The position numbers were made by a program, and so were the translations under genes. This document shows positions 15,114-23,383 of a stretch of 33,655 bases of DNA, piece after piece. How positions within the stretch are numbered: the first letter of the stretch is position 1; the number at the start of each line of letters is the position of its first letter. Origin of the DNA: a bacterium (GTDB taxonomy: Bacteria > Patescibacteriota > Doudnabacteria > UBA920); NCBI GenBank assembly GCA_021825655.1, contig JAKAGU010000009.1:670-34324 (forward strand), written 5' to 3'. The notes under the pieces are model-generated. The model ran no database searches. It was not told the origin of the DNA and saw only the letters and a program-made list of their open reading frames with translations.

Positions 15114-15911
15114 ATGCGTTTTATCTACACCAAAACCTTCATCTTGTTTTTTGCTTTTTTGGTTGTGCTAACCGGGGTGGTGTTTTTGGATTCCACCAAC
15201 CGGATTGAGCCGATTCGCCGGTTTTTCTTGGCTGCCCCGAAGCCTGTGGCAGCTTTGGCTCGTTCGGTTACGGTGCCGACCCGGAATTTTTTTGTAACGC
15301 TATATAACTTGCGAGGAATGGTCAATGAGAACCAGCAGCTTGCCGCAAAAGTCTCGGGTTTGGAGCAGCAGCTGGTAGAGCTGGAAAACCAGAAAAAAGA
15401 AAATGAGGCGCTGCGCCAGGAGTTGGGTTTTGTACGCAGTACTAAATTAGACTTGGCGCCTTGCGGAGTTTTGTCACGGAACGCTTTTGGCTTGATGGAT
15501 TCGGTTAATCTGGCCTGCGGCAGCCAGCAGGGCGTGGAGGAGGGCGACGCGATTATTTCCCAGGGCTTTTTGGTCGGCAAGGTTATCCGCGTCAGCCCTA
15601 CAACCAGCACGGCCTTGCTGGCCAAGGCGGCTAATTTTTTAACTGACGCCAAAATTATTAACGGCGGCGCCGAAGGGGTGTTAAAGGGCTCGTACGGCTT
15701 CGGCATGGCGTTGGAGCAACTGCCCCAGAATGCCCAGGCGGATAAAGGCTGGCTGGTGGCTACGGCCGGAATTGACCCGAAAATTCCTAAAAATTTGCCT
15801 ATCGGGGAAATTGGGGAGGTAACCTCCAGCTCCAACGATTTGCTTAAAAAAGCGACCGTAGTCAGTCCGGTGGATTTTAAAAATATCGATTTTGTGTTTG
15901 TGGTCAAATAA
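15114..15911 (+). CDS. mreC: Rod shape-determining protein MreC
   Basis: A 265-residue MreC. One N-terminal membrane helix (FILFFAFLVVLTGVVFL), then a coiled coil at about residues 60-100 (NENQQLAAKVSGLEQQLVELENQ) and a beta-rich extracellular domain (GDAIISQGFLVGKVIRVSPTTSTALL). MreC links MreB filaments to the transpeptidase PBP2 outside the membrane. The start has a GGGAGG SD 3 nt before the ATG, with a second AAAGGA further upstream. It follows mreB by 15 nt and precedes mreD by 6 nt. Confidence 0.93.
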   Translation: MRFIYTKTFILFFAFLVVLTGVVFLDSTNRIEPIRRFFLAAPKPVAALARSVTVPTRNFFVTLYNLRGMVNENQQLAAKVSGLEQQLVELENQKKENEALRQELGFVRSTKLDLAPCGVLSRNAFGLMDSVNLACGSQQGVEEGDAIISQGFLVGKVIRVSPTTSTALLAKAANFLTDAKIINGGAEGVLKGSYGFGMALEQLPQNAQADKGWLVATAGIDPKIPKNLPIGEIGEVTSSSNDLLKKATVVSPVDFKNIDFVFVVK

Positions 15912-15917
15912 ATTTTT

Positions 15918-16448
15918 ATGAAATACTTGGCCTACATTTTATGGCTAGCCGTGCTTACCGGTTTAAACTTCGGCGTGTTCGGGAACCTGGCTTTTTTCGG
16001 CACGGTTCCCAATCTGCTGCTGCTGTTTGTAATATTCACTGGCAGCCTCAAGGCCGACTTGTTTGAGCGCCTGTTTGTAGCTTTCGTGGGCGGCCTGTTT
16101 GCCGATTACTGGAATGGCGGATTTTTCGGCGGCTTTACCCTGGCTTTTATATTGCTGATATTGCTGCTCCAGGCCGTAAGGTCGGCTTTTTCCCTGCGGG
16201 ATATGGATTGGAAATACTTTTATGCTGTTTTTTTTCTGGCGTATGTTTTTGTCGGCCTAACGCTCTGGGCGTACAATTTCGTCGCCTTGCGTTCAAATTG
16301 GACGGAATACTATATCAGCTTTCTCGGTTTTCTCCGCAAGTGGCCGGGCGAAATGCTGTACAATCTGGTTTTACTTTATCCCACAAAACGGTACTACGAC
16401 TTTGCCCAAAAGATTAACCGCCGCTATCTGGAAATCGGGCAGCCGTAA
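15918..16448 (+). CDS. mreD: Rod shape-determining protein MreD-like membrane protein
   Basis: A 176-residue hydrophobic protein with about five membrane segments (YLAYILWLAVLTGLNF, FFGTVPNLLLLFVIF, GGLFADYW, FTLAFILLILLLQAV, FYAVFFLAYVFVGLTLWA). MreD sequences diverge quickly, so the call rests on size, topology, the FLGTVPNLLLLFVIF/GLFADYWNGGFFG pattern and its place between mreC and mrdA. It is an integral part of the elongasome. No SD before the ATG. Confidence 0.8.
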   Translation: MKYLAYILWLAVLTGLNFGVFGNLAFFGTVPNLLLLFVIFTGSLKADLFERLFVAFVGGLFADYWNGGFFGGFTLAFILLILLLQAVRSAFSLRDMDWKYFYAVFFLAYVFVGLTLWAYNFVALRSNWTEYYISFLGFLRKWPGEMLYNLVLLYPTKRYYDFAQKINRRYLEIGQP

Positions 16449-16462
16449 TTTTAGGAGCAGGC

Positions 16463-18433
16463 ATGCGCAAAACAAACCCTTTTGAAAATAATTTTCAGTC
16501 AAGCATCAAGAGCCGGCCCGGTCTGGCCTGGGAAGAGTCGGCGGTGGACAAAATCAGCCAGGTCGGCGGCGGGGTTTTTGATGCGGACAGGGTGTCGCCG
16601 AAGATTTGGTGGCTGGGCCTGGTTTTGGTGTTGGTTTTTGGCCTGATTTTTTCCCGGCTATTTTTCTTACAGGTCATAAAAGGCGGGGGTTACCAGCAGC
16701 TCTCCGAAAACAACCGCATCCGCAGCCAGGTAATTTTGGCGCCGCGGGGGCTGATTTTAGACAAATACGGTACGGTTCTGGCTCAGAACACGGCCAGCTT
16801 TAACCTGGTGGCCGTGCCTTTGGATTTGCCCAAGGAAGGCTTGGCGGACGAGGTTAACAAGCTGGCAAGCTTACTGAATTTTGACGCAGCTGAGGCCAAT
16901 GCAAAGCTTAAAGGCGTGGATAAACGCTCCATGCAGCCGGTCCTGGTGAGGCAGGATATCAGCCAGCAACAGAGTATTTTGTTTGAAACCAAGGCATCGG
17001 AGTTTATCGGTTTTTCAGTGCAGAAAGTGCCGATCCGCCAATACCCTTACGCCTTAAGTTTTTCCCATTTGCTGGGTTTTACAGGGATTATCAGCCAGGA
17101 TGACTTAAAAACCGTGGACCAGAGCCTGTATGATGCCAATGATTTTGTGGGTAAGACCGGCCTGGAAGCCCAGTATGAAAAGTATTTGCACGGAGAAAAC
17201 GGTGAAAATTTGGTGGAAGTTGATGCAACCGGCAAGCTGGTCAATGTCTTGGGGGAAAAGAAAGCGGGTTCTGGCGAGACTTTGAGGCTGAATATTGATC
17301 AGGGGTTGCAGCAAACGCTGTATGACCTGTTGAGCAAAGATAATCCTAACCGGAAAGCCGCGGCCGTGGCTTTGGATCCGAAAAACGGCGAAGTTTTGGC
17401 GCTGGTCAGTCTCCCCGGTTACGACGACAACCTGTTCGCCCACGGCATTAAAAAGGAAGATTATCAGAAACTGATTGCGGATAAAAATTTGCCCATGTTT
17501 GACCGGGCCATAGCCGGCACTTACCCGCCCGGTTCTACGGTTAAACCCATGGTGGCCACAGCTGCTTTGCAACAAGGCACGATTTCAGAAAATACCGTCA
17601 TTACCGACCGCGGCGTGTTGGTGATTCCCAACCAGTATAACCCTTCAGTGGCCTATAACTTTTACGGTTGGAAGCGCAGCGGGCTGGGGCCGATGAATGT
17701 TAAATCCGCCATTGCCGAAAGCAGCGACATTTTCTTTTATGTAGTGGCCGGGGGGCACCCCAGCTCGCAGGTGCCGGGCTTGGGCGCGGAAAAACTGGCT
17801 GAGTATTACCGCAAGTTCAATTTGGGCAGAGTAACGGGAATTGACCTGCAAGGCGAGAAGCCCGGCCTGGTGCCGGATCCGGATTGGAAGGCTAAATATT
17901 TTCAAAACGACCCCATTATGAGCAAGTGGTATCTGGGTGACACTTACCACATCGGGATTGGCCAGGGCGATTTGTTGGTAACGCCTTTGCAGGTGGCTTT
18001 GTGGACCGCGACCATAGCCAATGACGGCGTGGGCTACAGGCCCAGGATACTGGATAAAGTTCTTGACCAAAACGGAAATACGGTTTTTCAGACTCAGCCG
18101 GAAGTAATTATCAATAATGTGGCTGATAAAAAAAATATAGAAATTGTCCAAGCAGGCATGCGGCAGACGATCGTGGCCGGAACCGGCCGGCAGCTGGCAA
18201 CTCTGCCCATTAGTTCCGCGGGCAAGACCGGCACTTCACAGTTCGACGGTTCCGATCCGAAGAAAACCCACGCTTGGTTTACCGCTTACGCGCCGTACGA
18301 AGATCCGCAGATTGCCATTACGGTATTGGTGGAGGCCGGCGGCGAAGGCAACGTGGTATCCGTGCCGGTGGTTAAGCAGGCTTTGCAATGGTGGGCGGAA
18401 AACCGCTACAATAAAGCTACCCCAGCACGATGA
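16463..18433 (+). CDS. mrdA: Penicillin-binding protein 2 (elongasome transpeptidase)
   Basis: A 656-residue class B PBP that crosslinks peptidoglycan during elongation. After a cytoplasmic N-terminus of about 50 residues there is one membrane helix (WWLGLVLVLVFGLIFSRLFFLQV), a PBP dimerisation domain (NRIRSQVILAPRGLILDKYGTVLAQN) and the transpeptidase domain with STVK (nucleophile Ser near residue 357), SSD (about 419) and KTGTSQ (about 586). The SD is AGGAG 5 nt before the ATG. The cytoplasmic N-terminus is longer than usual. It closes the mre set and overlaps folD by 4 nt (ATGA). Confidence 0.96.
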   Translation: MRKTNPFENNFQSSIKSRPGLAWEESAVDKISQVGGGVFDADRVSPKIWWLGLVLVLVFGLIFSRLFFLQVIKGGGYQQLSENNRIRSQVILAPRGLILDKYGTVLAQNTASFNLVAVPLDLPKEGLADEVNKLASLLNFDAAEANAKLKGVDKRSMQPVLVRQDISQQQSILFETKASEFIGFSVQKVPIRQYPYALSFSHLLGFTGIISQDDLKTVDQSLYDANDFVGKTGLEAQYEKYLHGENGENLVEVDATGKLVNVLGEKKAGSGETLRLNIDQGLQQTLYDLLSKDNPNRKAAAVALDPKNGEVLALVSLPGYDDNLFAHGIKKEDYQKLIADKNLPMFDRAIAGTYPPGSTVKPMVATAALQQGTISENTVITDRGVLVIPNQYNPSVAYNFYGWKRSGLGPMNVKSAIAESSDIFFYVVAGGHPSSQVPGLGAEKLAEYYRKFNLGRVTGIDLQGEKPGLVPDPDWKAKYFQNDPIMSKWYLGDTYHIGIGQGDLLVTPLQVALWTATIANDGVGYRPRILDKVLDQNGNTVFQTQPEVIINNVADKKNIEIVQAGMRQTIVAGTGRQLATLPISSAGKTGTSQFDGSDPKKTHAWFTAYAPYEDPQIAITVLVEAGGEGNVVSVPVVKQALQWWAENRYNKATPAR

Positions 18434-19257
18434 TTATAAACGGCAAGCAAATTGCAAACACAATTTTATCGCAGATTAAGCAGGAGGTTGCGGCTATGCC
18501 GTTTCAGCCGGTGTTTTGCGATGTACTGGTGGGTAATGATTCGGTTTCCGCAAGCTACGTAAAAATTAAGGGTAAAAAGGCCGTGGAGGCGGGTATGAAG
18601 TTTTTACCCGTATTGTTGCCCGGAGATATCAGCCAAAAAGCTCTGGAAGAGAAAATCCGGGAACTAAACCTTTTGCCCGGCTTGTGCGGCTTGGTAGTGC
18701 AATTGCCTTTGCCTCAGGGGCTGGCCGAAAGGCCGGTTTTGGACACGGTACTGCCTGCGTGCGATGTGGACGGCATGGGCCGGCGCAACCAGGAATTATT
18801 TTATTCCGGCCAAGGGGTCATGGTTATGCCCACTGCTGCGGCTATTCGGGCAATTTTTGAGACTCTGCAAATTGATATCGGCAAACAGGTAGTGGTGGTG
18901 GGACAGGGCGAATTAGTTGGCCGCCCTACCGCTTTTTTGTTAAAAAAAATGGGATACAGCGTGAAGACCGCTGACAGGAGCGTGGGGGATATAAAAGCAT
19001 TGTGTCTGGAGGCGGACGTGCTGGTGTCGGCTACGGGTACGCCCAATTTAATCACCGGGGATATGGTCAAGGCGGGCAGCGTGGTGATTGACGCAGGCAC
19101 TTCGGAATCCGGGGGCAGCATTGTGGGCGATGTGGATGCGGGCAGCGTGGGGCCGGTGGCTGGTTTTTTGACGCCCGTACCCGGCGGCGTGGGGCCGGTC
19201 ACGGTGGCCATGCTGCTGTCCAATGTATTGGCTTGCGCAAAAGAAAAGCTAAAATAG
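18430..19257 (+). CDS. folD: Methylenetetrahydrofolate dehydrogenase / cyclohydrolase
   Basis: A 275-residue FolD that interconverts 5,10-methylene-, methenyl- and 10-formyl-tetrahydrofolate using NADP. Visible are the active-site Tyr-x3-Lys in SASYVKIKGKKA (Tyr43, Lys47), LVVQLPLPQGL, the substrate motif DVDGMGRRNQ, the Rossmann segment VVVVGQGELVGRPTAFLLKKMGYSV (usually GRSxxVGxP) and PVPGGVGPVTVAMLL near the C-terminus. Slightly short. It overlaps mrdA by 4 nt, a linkage of convenience rather than pathway, and functionally belongs with thyA and folA elsewhere in this window. Confidence 0.95.
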   Translation: MIINGKQIANTILSQIKQEVAAMPFQPVFCDVLVGNDSVSASYVKIKGKKAVEAGMKFLPVLLPGDISQKALEEKIRELNLLPGLCGLVVQLPLPQGLAERPVLDTVLPACDVDGMGRRNQELFYSGQGVMVMPTAAAIRAIFETLQIDIGKQVVVVGQGELVGRPTAFLLKKMGYSVKTADRSVGDIKALCLEADVLVSATGTPNLITGDMVKAGSVVIDAGTSESGGSIVGDVDAGSVGPVAGFLTPVPGGVGPVTVAMLLSNVLACAKEKLK

Positions 19258-19261
19258 GCTT

Positions 19262-20179
19262 ATGGAAACCATTAGAGTAAGCAGAGCCCGGGAGTTTGTA
19301 AATCTTTTGACCCGAGTTTTTCATTTCATTTTTTTTGCCGTGGGCTTAAGGGGCAAAAAAAAGTTTTGGGGCGTGGTTTACGACAGTAAAAGCAAACAAC
19401 CACTGGATCCGGTAATCGTTAAGCTGATTACGACAGGGGAGGAGCCGGAGGTGCAGACCTGCATTACGGACATGAAAGGGCGGTACGGTTTTTTGGTGAC
19501 CCCCGGCAAATATAAAATTATCACCAAAAAAACCAACTACGTTTTTCCGTCCAGCAGGGTTACCGGCAGCGAAGACGGGGATTTTAAAGACCTGTACCAC
19601 GGTGAGTTTTTCGAGGTCAGCGGCGGTTCCGAAGTTGTTGCACCGAACATCCCCATGGACCAGATTACCGCGGATTGGAACCAGGAGGCCAAAGCAAAGG
19701 TATTAAAATACAAATCTTTTTCAAATTGGTTGCTGCGGCTAACGGCTACATTTCTTTTTTGGACCGGCTTTTCCCTGGTGCTGGTTTTCTTAGGCTTGGA
19801 TTTTTGGAAGAACTTGGCCATTACCCAACCGGGCTGGCTGATTGTTTTTTGCACTTACATTTTTGTTTTTATTTTAAACGGTATAATTCCCCAAACCCGG
19901 CTGTGGGGCGAGGTGCTGGATAAAAATACCCGGCAGCCTCTCTCCGGCTTGGTTTTGGAATTAAAAAATCCGATTTTGCCCGATTTGTTTATGGCAAGGA
20001 CCCTGACCACCGAAGAAGGGCGGTTTTTTCTCCGCGTGAACCCGGGCAGTTATGCTTTGGAAATTAAAACGCGGGATGCGGGAGGCCAGGATTTGGTTTT
20101 GGGCAGGGTGCGGATTAGCGTGGGCAGCGAAGCCCTGGTTAACCAGACTTTTTGGATTGATTGGCAAAAAGGTGTATAA
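19262..20179 (+). CDS. Membrane protein with two carboxypeptidase-regulatory-like domains
   Basis: A 305-residue protein of unknown function. A short N-terminal hydrophobic stretch (FHFIFFAVGL) is followed by a beta-sandwich of the carboxypeptidase regulatory type (FWGVVYDSKSKQPLDPVIVKL, DMKGRYGFLVTPGKYKIITKKTNY, residues about 35-105), two membrane helices (TATFLFWTGFSLVLVFLGLDF and WLIVFCTYIFVFILNGII) and a second similar domain (WGEVLDKNTRQPLSGLVLELK, EEGRFFLRVNPGSYALEIKT). Two related domains on either side of a helical hairpin suggest a duplicated design with both on one side of the membrane. It follows folD by 4 nt. Confidence 0.75.
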   Translation: METIRVSRAREFVNLLTRVFHFIFFAVGLRGKKKFWGVVYDSKSKQPLDPVIVKLITTGEEPEVQTCITDMKGRYGFLVTPGKYKIITKKTNYVFPSSRVTGSEDGDFKDLYHGEFFEVSGGSEVVAPNIPMDQITADWNQEAKAKVLKYKSFSNWLLRLTATFLFWTGFSLVLVFLGLDFWKNLAITQPGWLIVFCTYIFVFILNGIIPQTRLWGEVLDKNTRQPLSGLVLELKNPILPDLFMARTLTTEEGRFFLRVNPGSYALEIKTRDAGGQDLVLGRVRISVGSEALVNQTFWIDWQKGV

Positions 20180-20180
20180 T
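20152..20180 (+). promoter_or_regulatory. Promoter for the response regulator gene
   Basis: TATAAT (20175-20180) is a perfect -10, with a weak TTGGAT 17 bp upstream. The -10 overlaps the stop of the preceding gene. The leader of about 35 nt contains a small hairpin, GCACC tgggg GGTGC (20193-20207), directly before the SD-like AGAGGT. Confidence 0.55.
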
Positions 20181-20221
20181 TAAGCAAATAAAGCACCTGG
20201 GGGGTGCAAGAGGTAAAAGCA

Positions 20222-20602
20222 ATGAAGAAAAAAGCTTTGATTGTTGAAGATGATGGTCTGTTGCAGAATGTCTTGGCTAAAAAAATGGAATTTTTGGGTA
20301 TGGAGGTTTTGCGGGCCAACGACGGCCAGGCCGGTTATGACCTGATTCTTCGGGAACATCCGCATATTGTGCTGTTGGATTTGATGCTGCCCCAAATGGA
20401 CGGTTTTCAGGTGCTGGAGGCGATTCGGAAGTATCCGGACCAGGAAGTGGCCGCCACTAAGGTGATTGTCCTAAGCAATCTGTGGTCGGCCAAGGATATT
20501 TTGGGAGCCAAGGCCTTAAAAATTGAGGAGTATTACGTCAAAAACTCAGCTGATTTGGACGAGGTGTGCAGAAAAGCCCTTGCTTGCACTGTTCAGAACT
20601 GA
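20222..20602 (+). CDS. Single-domain (REC-only) response regulator
   Basis: A 126-residue CheY-like receiver with no output domain. The acidic pocket is VEDDG (Asp10, Asp11), the phosphorylated aspartate is Asp53 in HIVLLDLMLPQMDGF, the switch Ser is in IVLSN and the conserved Lys is in YYVKNSAD. The track begins at a GTG at 20204; ATG 20222, 5 nt after AGAGGT, is preferred because receivers begin with a Lys-rich turn then ALIVEDD. No sensor kinase is encoded in the window, so the partner is unknown. Confidence 0.9.
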   Translation: MKKKALIVEDDGLLQNVLAKKMEFLGMEVLRANDGQAGYDLILREHPHIVLLDLMLPQMDGFQVLEAIRKYPDQEVAATKVIVLSNLWSAKDILGAKALKIEEYYVKNSADLDEVCRKALACTVQN

Positions 20603-20603
20603 T

Positions 20604-20632
20604 TTGACAAAACTATTTAAAGTTTATATAAT
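20604..20632 (+). promoter_or_regulatory. Consensus sigma70 promoter for the secE-nusG-rplK-rplA operon
   Basis: TTGACA (20604-20609), a 17-bp spacer and TATAAT (20627-20632) match consensus at all 12 positions, the best promoter in the window. Transcription should start near 20639. Confidence 0.92.
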
Positions 20633-20643
20633 AACCCCACAAT

Positions 20644-20665
20644 AAAGGCCCCTAAGAAGGCCTTT
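20644..20665 (+). promoter_or_regulatory. Hairpin in the secE leader
   Basis: AAAGGCC cctaagaa GGCCTTT is a perfect 7-bp stem just after the predicted transcription start, followed by T then A-rich sequence and the SD AAGGA. It could stabilise the 5' end or act as a weak attenuator; it is too short of U residues to be a confident terminator. Confidence 0.45.
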
Positions 20666-20680
20666 TAAAAAAGGAAAAAA

Positions 20681-20863
20681 ATGAATATCATGGGATTTTT
20701 AGGCGAAGTTAAAGCCGAATTACAGAAGGTTATCTGGCCCACGCGGACAGAAACGATTAAATATACCGTAACAGTGATTTTATTTAGCATTGGGGTGGCA
20801 CTAATTTTAGGCGCCGCTGATTACGGCCTGTTTACGCTCTTTTCACGCATTATCCAAAAATAA
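20681..20863 (+). CDS. secE: Preprotein translocase subunit SecE
   Basis: A 60-residue SecE, the minimal form with one amphipathic helix and one membrane helix. It has FLGEVKAELQKVIWPTRTETIKYT, in which KVIWPTR is the family hallmark, followed by VTVILFSIGVALILGAADYGL. SecE clamps SecY in the translocon driven by SecA. The SD AAGGA is 5 nt from the ATG. It is first in an operon with nusG, as in most bacteria, although a membrane protein gene has been placed between them. Confidence 0.95.
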   Translation: MNIMGFLGEVKAELQKVIWPTRTETIKYTVTVILFSIGVALILGAADYGLFTLFSRIIQK

Positions 20864-20869
20864 CAGCCC

Positions 20870-21412
20870 ATGCTTCCCCCGGGACACGTTGCTGCCGGCT
20901 ACTTGGTTGCCGAAGGCCTGCTCACAGCTTTAAAGCCGCAGTTGAGCGGCGCGGAATTGAATCAACTGGTGTGGTGGGGGATGTTTTTCAGCTTTGCGCC
21001 CGATTTGGATAATTTTTTAGCCTTCTTTAAAATCAGATCCTTTTATTACTACCGCAAGGACAATACCATTCACCGCCAGTTTTTAACTCACGTGCCCGTG
21101 CTTTGGTTGTTGGCCGGCCTGTCGCTCTATCTGTTTGGTCCGACCTTGTATGTAAGGTACGTAGGTATAATGCTTTGGGCGGGCAGTTGGAGCCACTTTA
21201 TTTTGGACAGCTTGGACTACGGCGTTATGTGGTTATGGCCTTTCAATCGGGAAGTCTGGGCGTTGCGGGGGAGCGGTGTGAAAAAACAGATTGACGTCCC
21301 CGGTTTTTTAAACTACTGGCTAAGTTTCCTGAAGCTTTACACCACGCGGCTGACTTTTTACGCCGAAATTGCAATACTTGTGGCTGCTGCGGTGTTTTAC
21401 AAACTACATTAA
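20870..21412 (+). CDS. YdjM-type membrane-bound metal-dependent hydrolase family protein
   Basis: A 180-residue integral membrane protein. It shows the conserved pattern of the YdjM/DUF457 family: an early GHVAAGYLV histidine, APDLDNFLAF after the first helix (PDxD), HRQFLTH near residue 65, and SHFILDSLD near 108, which together probably bind a metal. Several membrane helices separate these motifs. The family is annotated as metal-dependent hydrolase, but substrates are mostly unknown. Six bases separate it from secE and 30 from nusG, so it rides in the translation/secretion operon. The start has no SD. Confidence 0.8.
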   Translation: MLPPGHVAAGYLVAEGLLTALKPQLSGAELNQLVWWGMFFSFAPDLDNFLAFFKIRSFYYYRKDNTIHRQFLTHVPVLWLLAGLSLYLFGPTLYVRYVGIMLWAGSWSHFILDSLDYGVMWLWPFNREVWALRGSGVKKQIDVPGFLNYWLSFLKLYTTRLTFYAEIAILVAAAVFYKLH

Positions 21413-21442
21413 CCTTTAATTAAGTTTTCATTTAATAATCCT

Positions 21443-21988
21443 ATGGCAAGACAGCAAGTTACGGGCGAGCGTCATTGGTACGTGCTTCACACCTATAGCG
21501 GCTACGAAGACAGCGTGGCTTTCAATTTGAAACAGAGAATTGAAAGCATGGATATGCAAGACAAGATTTTTGACGCCATTGTACCCAAAGAGAAAAAGAT
21601 CAAGATTAAAGACGGCAAGCGGGTCACGGTGGAAGAAAAGATTTTTCCCGGCTACGTGCTGGTGGATATGATTGTAACGGACGACTCTTGGTATGTGGTA
21701 AGGAACACGCCTAACGTGACGGGTTTCGTTGGGTCAGGTACAATCCCGACTCCGATTGCCGAAGACGAGCTGAATTATTTGAAAAAGCGCATGGGCGCCG
21801 AAGAGCCGAAGTTTAAAGTGGATATCCATATTGGCGAACTGGTGCGCATTACCGACGGGCCGTTTAAGGATTACGAAGGCAAGGTAGGCGAATTGGACGA
21901 GGCCAAAGGCAAGGCCAAGGTTATGGTAACCATTTTCGGCCGCGAAACGCCCGTGGAATTGGATTTTTTGCAGGTTAAAAAGATTTAA
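21443..21988 (+). CDS. nusG: Transcription termination/antitermination factor NusG
   Basis: A 181-residue NusG that binds RNA polymerase and links it to Rho or the ribosome. NGN domain: WYVLHTYSGYEDSVAFNLKQRIES and KIFPGYVLVDMIVTDDSWYVVRNTPNVTGFVG. KOW domain: IGELVRITDGPFKDYEGKVGELDEAKGKAKVMVTIFGR. Full length and standard. It belongs to the secE operon and precedes rplK by 110 nt of structured leader. Confidence 0.98.
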   Translation: MARQQVTGERHWYVLHTYSGYEDSVAFNLKQRIESMDMQDKIFDAIVPKEKKIKIKDGKRVTVEEKIFPGYVLVDMIVTDDSWYVVRNTPNVTGFVGSGTIPTPIAEDELNYLKKRMGAEEPKFKVDIHIGELVRITDGPFKDYEGKVGELDEAKGKAKVMVTIFGRETPVELDFLQVKKI

Positions 21989-22098
21989 TTTATTTATATA
22001 AGGAATGGTGGGTTTCCCGATACGTTGGGAGATCTCGGTCGCCCTAAAAAACCTTTTGCCAGTAATGGCAGGGGCAGCGGCCTACCATCAAAAAGTGT
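21989..22098 (+). promoter_or_regulatory. Structured rplK leader, candidate ribosomal-protein autoregulatory site
   Basis: This 110-nt gap in an otherwise tight operon can close on itself: ATGGTGGG (22005-22012) pairs with CCTACCAT (22081-22088) with one G-U, enclosing TCCC gatacgttg GGGA-type pairing and a perfect hairpin TGCCA GTAA TGGCA (22057-22070) whose loop is of the GNRA type. In E. coli, ribosomal protein L1 represses rplKA by binding its leader; this element is in the corresponding place. I cannot match its sequence to a known L1 site. Confidence 0.5.
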
Positions 22099-22521
22099 AT
22101 GGCAAAGAAAATCAAGACAGTGCTTAAATTGCAGCTGCCGGCCGGCAAAGCCACTCCGGCCCCGCCAGTCGGTACCGCGCTTGGTCCCCATGGCGTGAAT
22201 ATTGCTGCCTTCGTTAAAGAATTTAACGACCGCACGGCGGGCGGCGACATGCTGACCCCCGTGGAAATGACGATTTTTGAGGACCGCTCATTCTCCTTCA
22301 TTCTCAAAACCCCGCCTGTGGCTAACCTGATTATGAAGGCTATTGGCCTGCAAAAAGGCTCGGCTAACCCGCTGACCAATAAAGTCGGCAAAATCACCAA
22401 CGCCCAGGTTAAGGAAATTGCGGAAAAAAAGATGCCCGACTTAAACTGCAGCACGCTGGAAGCGGCTATGCAGACCGTGCGCGGCACCGCCCGTTCTATG
22501 GGCGTGGAAGTGATTGATTAA
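22099..22521 (+). CDS. rplK: Ribosomal protein uL11
   Basis: A 140-residue L11, part of the GTPase-associated centre. It starts [34 protein letters not shown], contains FCKEFN-like FVKEFNDRT and [12 protein letters not shown], and ends with [12 protein letters not shown]; all standard. The ATG at 22099 follows the structured leader without a clear SD. It would normally be followed directly by rplA, but an SPFH gene lies between. Confidence 0.98.
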   Translation: MAKKIKTVLKLQLPAGKATPAPPVGTALGPHGVNIAAFVKEFNDRTAGGDMLTPVEMTIFEDRSFSFILKTPPVANLIMKAIGLQKGSANPLTNKVGKITNAQVKEIAEKKMPDLNCSTLEAAMQTVRGTARSMGVEVID

Positions 22522-22528
22522 ATTTTTA

Positions 22529-22546
22529 GTTTAATCATCATTAAAC
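22529..22546. repeat. AT-rich inverted repeat between rplK and the SPFH gene
   Basis: GTTTAAT catc ATTAAAC is a perfect 7-bp inverted repeat with a 4-base centre in the 34-bp gap. No U-run follows, so it is not called a terminator. Confidence 0.35.
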
Positions 22547-22555
22547 AATAAATAT

Positions 22556-23320
22556 ATGGAATTTGGGATTTTTACCCTCCTCTTGCTGGTCCTGGTTTTT
22601 GTAGTCCTGCCCGGGCTGCGCGTGGTCCAACAGTACGAGAAGGGCGTAGTCTTTGTCTTAGGCAAGATTACAGGCATAAAAGAGCCGGGCCTGTGCTGGG
22701 TTATCCCTTATATTTCCTGGATGCGCAAAGTTGACCTTAGAACTATTACTTTGCCCATTCCGCCGCAGAAGATTATTACCAAGGATAATGTTTCGGTAGA
22801 CGTTTCCGCTGTGGCCTACTACCAGGTGGTGGATGTGGTCAAAAGCATTGTGGCCATAGAAAATGTCATGTCCGCAATTAACCAGATTGCGCAGACAACC
22901 ATAAGGAATATTGTCGGCAAGTTCCAGCTGGATGAGATTCTCTCCGAGCGCACGACTATAAACCAGGAAATTCGCGCCGTGCTGGACCAGCACACCGAAC
23001 CCTGGGGCGTGGTAGTGTCTTTGGTGGAAATTAAGGACATTGAACTGCCGGAAAATATGCAGCGCGCCATGGCCAAGCAGGCCGAAGCCGAACGCGAAAA
23101 GCGCGCTAAGATTATTGCTGCTGAAGGCGAATTCCTTTCCGTACAGAAACTGGCCGACGCGGCGGATGTGATTAATACCCACCCGATTGCCCTGCAGCTC
23201 AGGAATTTACAGACCATGGCGGAAATCTCCGTGGAAAAAAACTCCACCATAATTTTCCCCGCCCAGTTTATGAGCACAGTCCAGGACATAAAGAATTTTG
23301 TTGATTTAGAGAAAAAATAA
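22556..23320 (+). CDS. SPFH/stomatin-family membrane protein
   Basis: A 254-residue stomatin-like protein. An N-terminal membrane helix (FTLLLLVLVFVVLPGLRVV) is followed by the SPFH domain: QQYEKGVVFVLGKITGIKEPGLCWVIPY, VDLRTITLPIPPQKIITKDNVSVDVSAVAYYQV, TTIRNIVGKFQLDEILSERTTIN and WGVVVSLVEIKDIELPENMQRAMAKQAEAEREKRAKIIAAEGE, then a coiled coil and hydrophobic tail. Such proteins scaffold membrane domains and often partner with NfeD or proteases; neither neighbour is present. It lies between rplK and rplA in the same direction. Confidence 0.93.
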   Translation: MEFGIFTLLLLVLVFVVLPGLRVVQQYEKGVVFVLGKITGIKEPGLCWVIPYISWMRKVDLRTITLPIPPQKIITKDNVSVDVSAVAYYQVVDVVKSIVAIENVMSAINQIAQTTIRNIVGKFQLDEILSERTTINQEIRAVLDQHTEPWGVVVSLVEIKDIELPENMQRAMAKQAEAEREKRAKIIAAEGEFLSVQKLADAADVINTHPIALQLRNLQTMAEISVEKNSTIIFPAQFMSTVQDIKNFVDLEKK

Positions 23321-23383
23321 TCGTTAATTAATTTGTGGGACCCGAAAGTTAACAAAGGGGTTTGTACCACGAAAGGAAAACAT

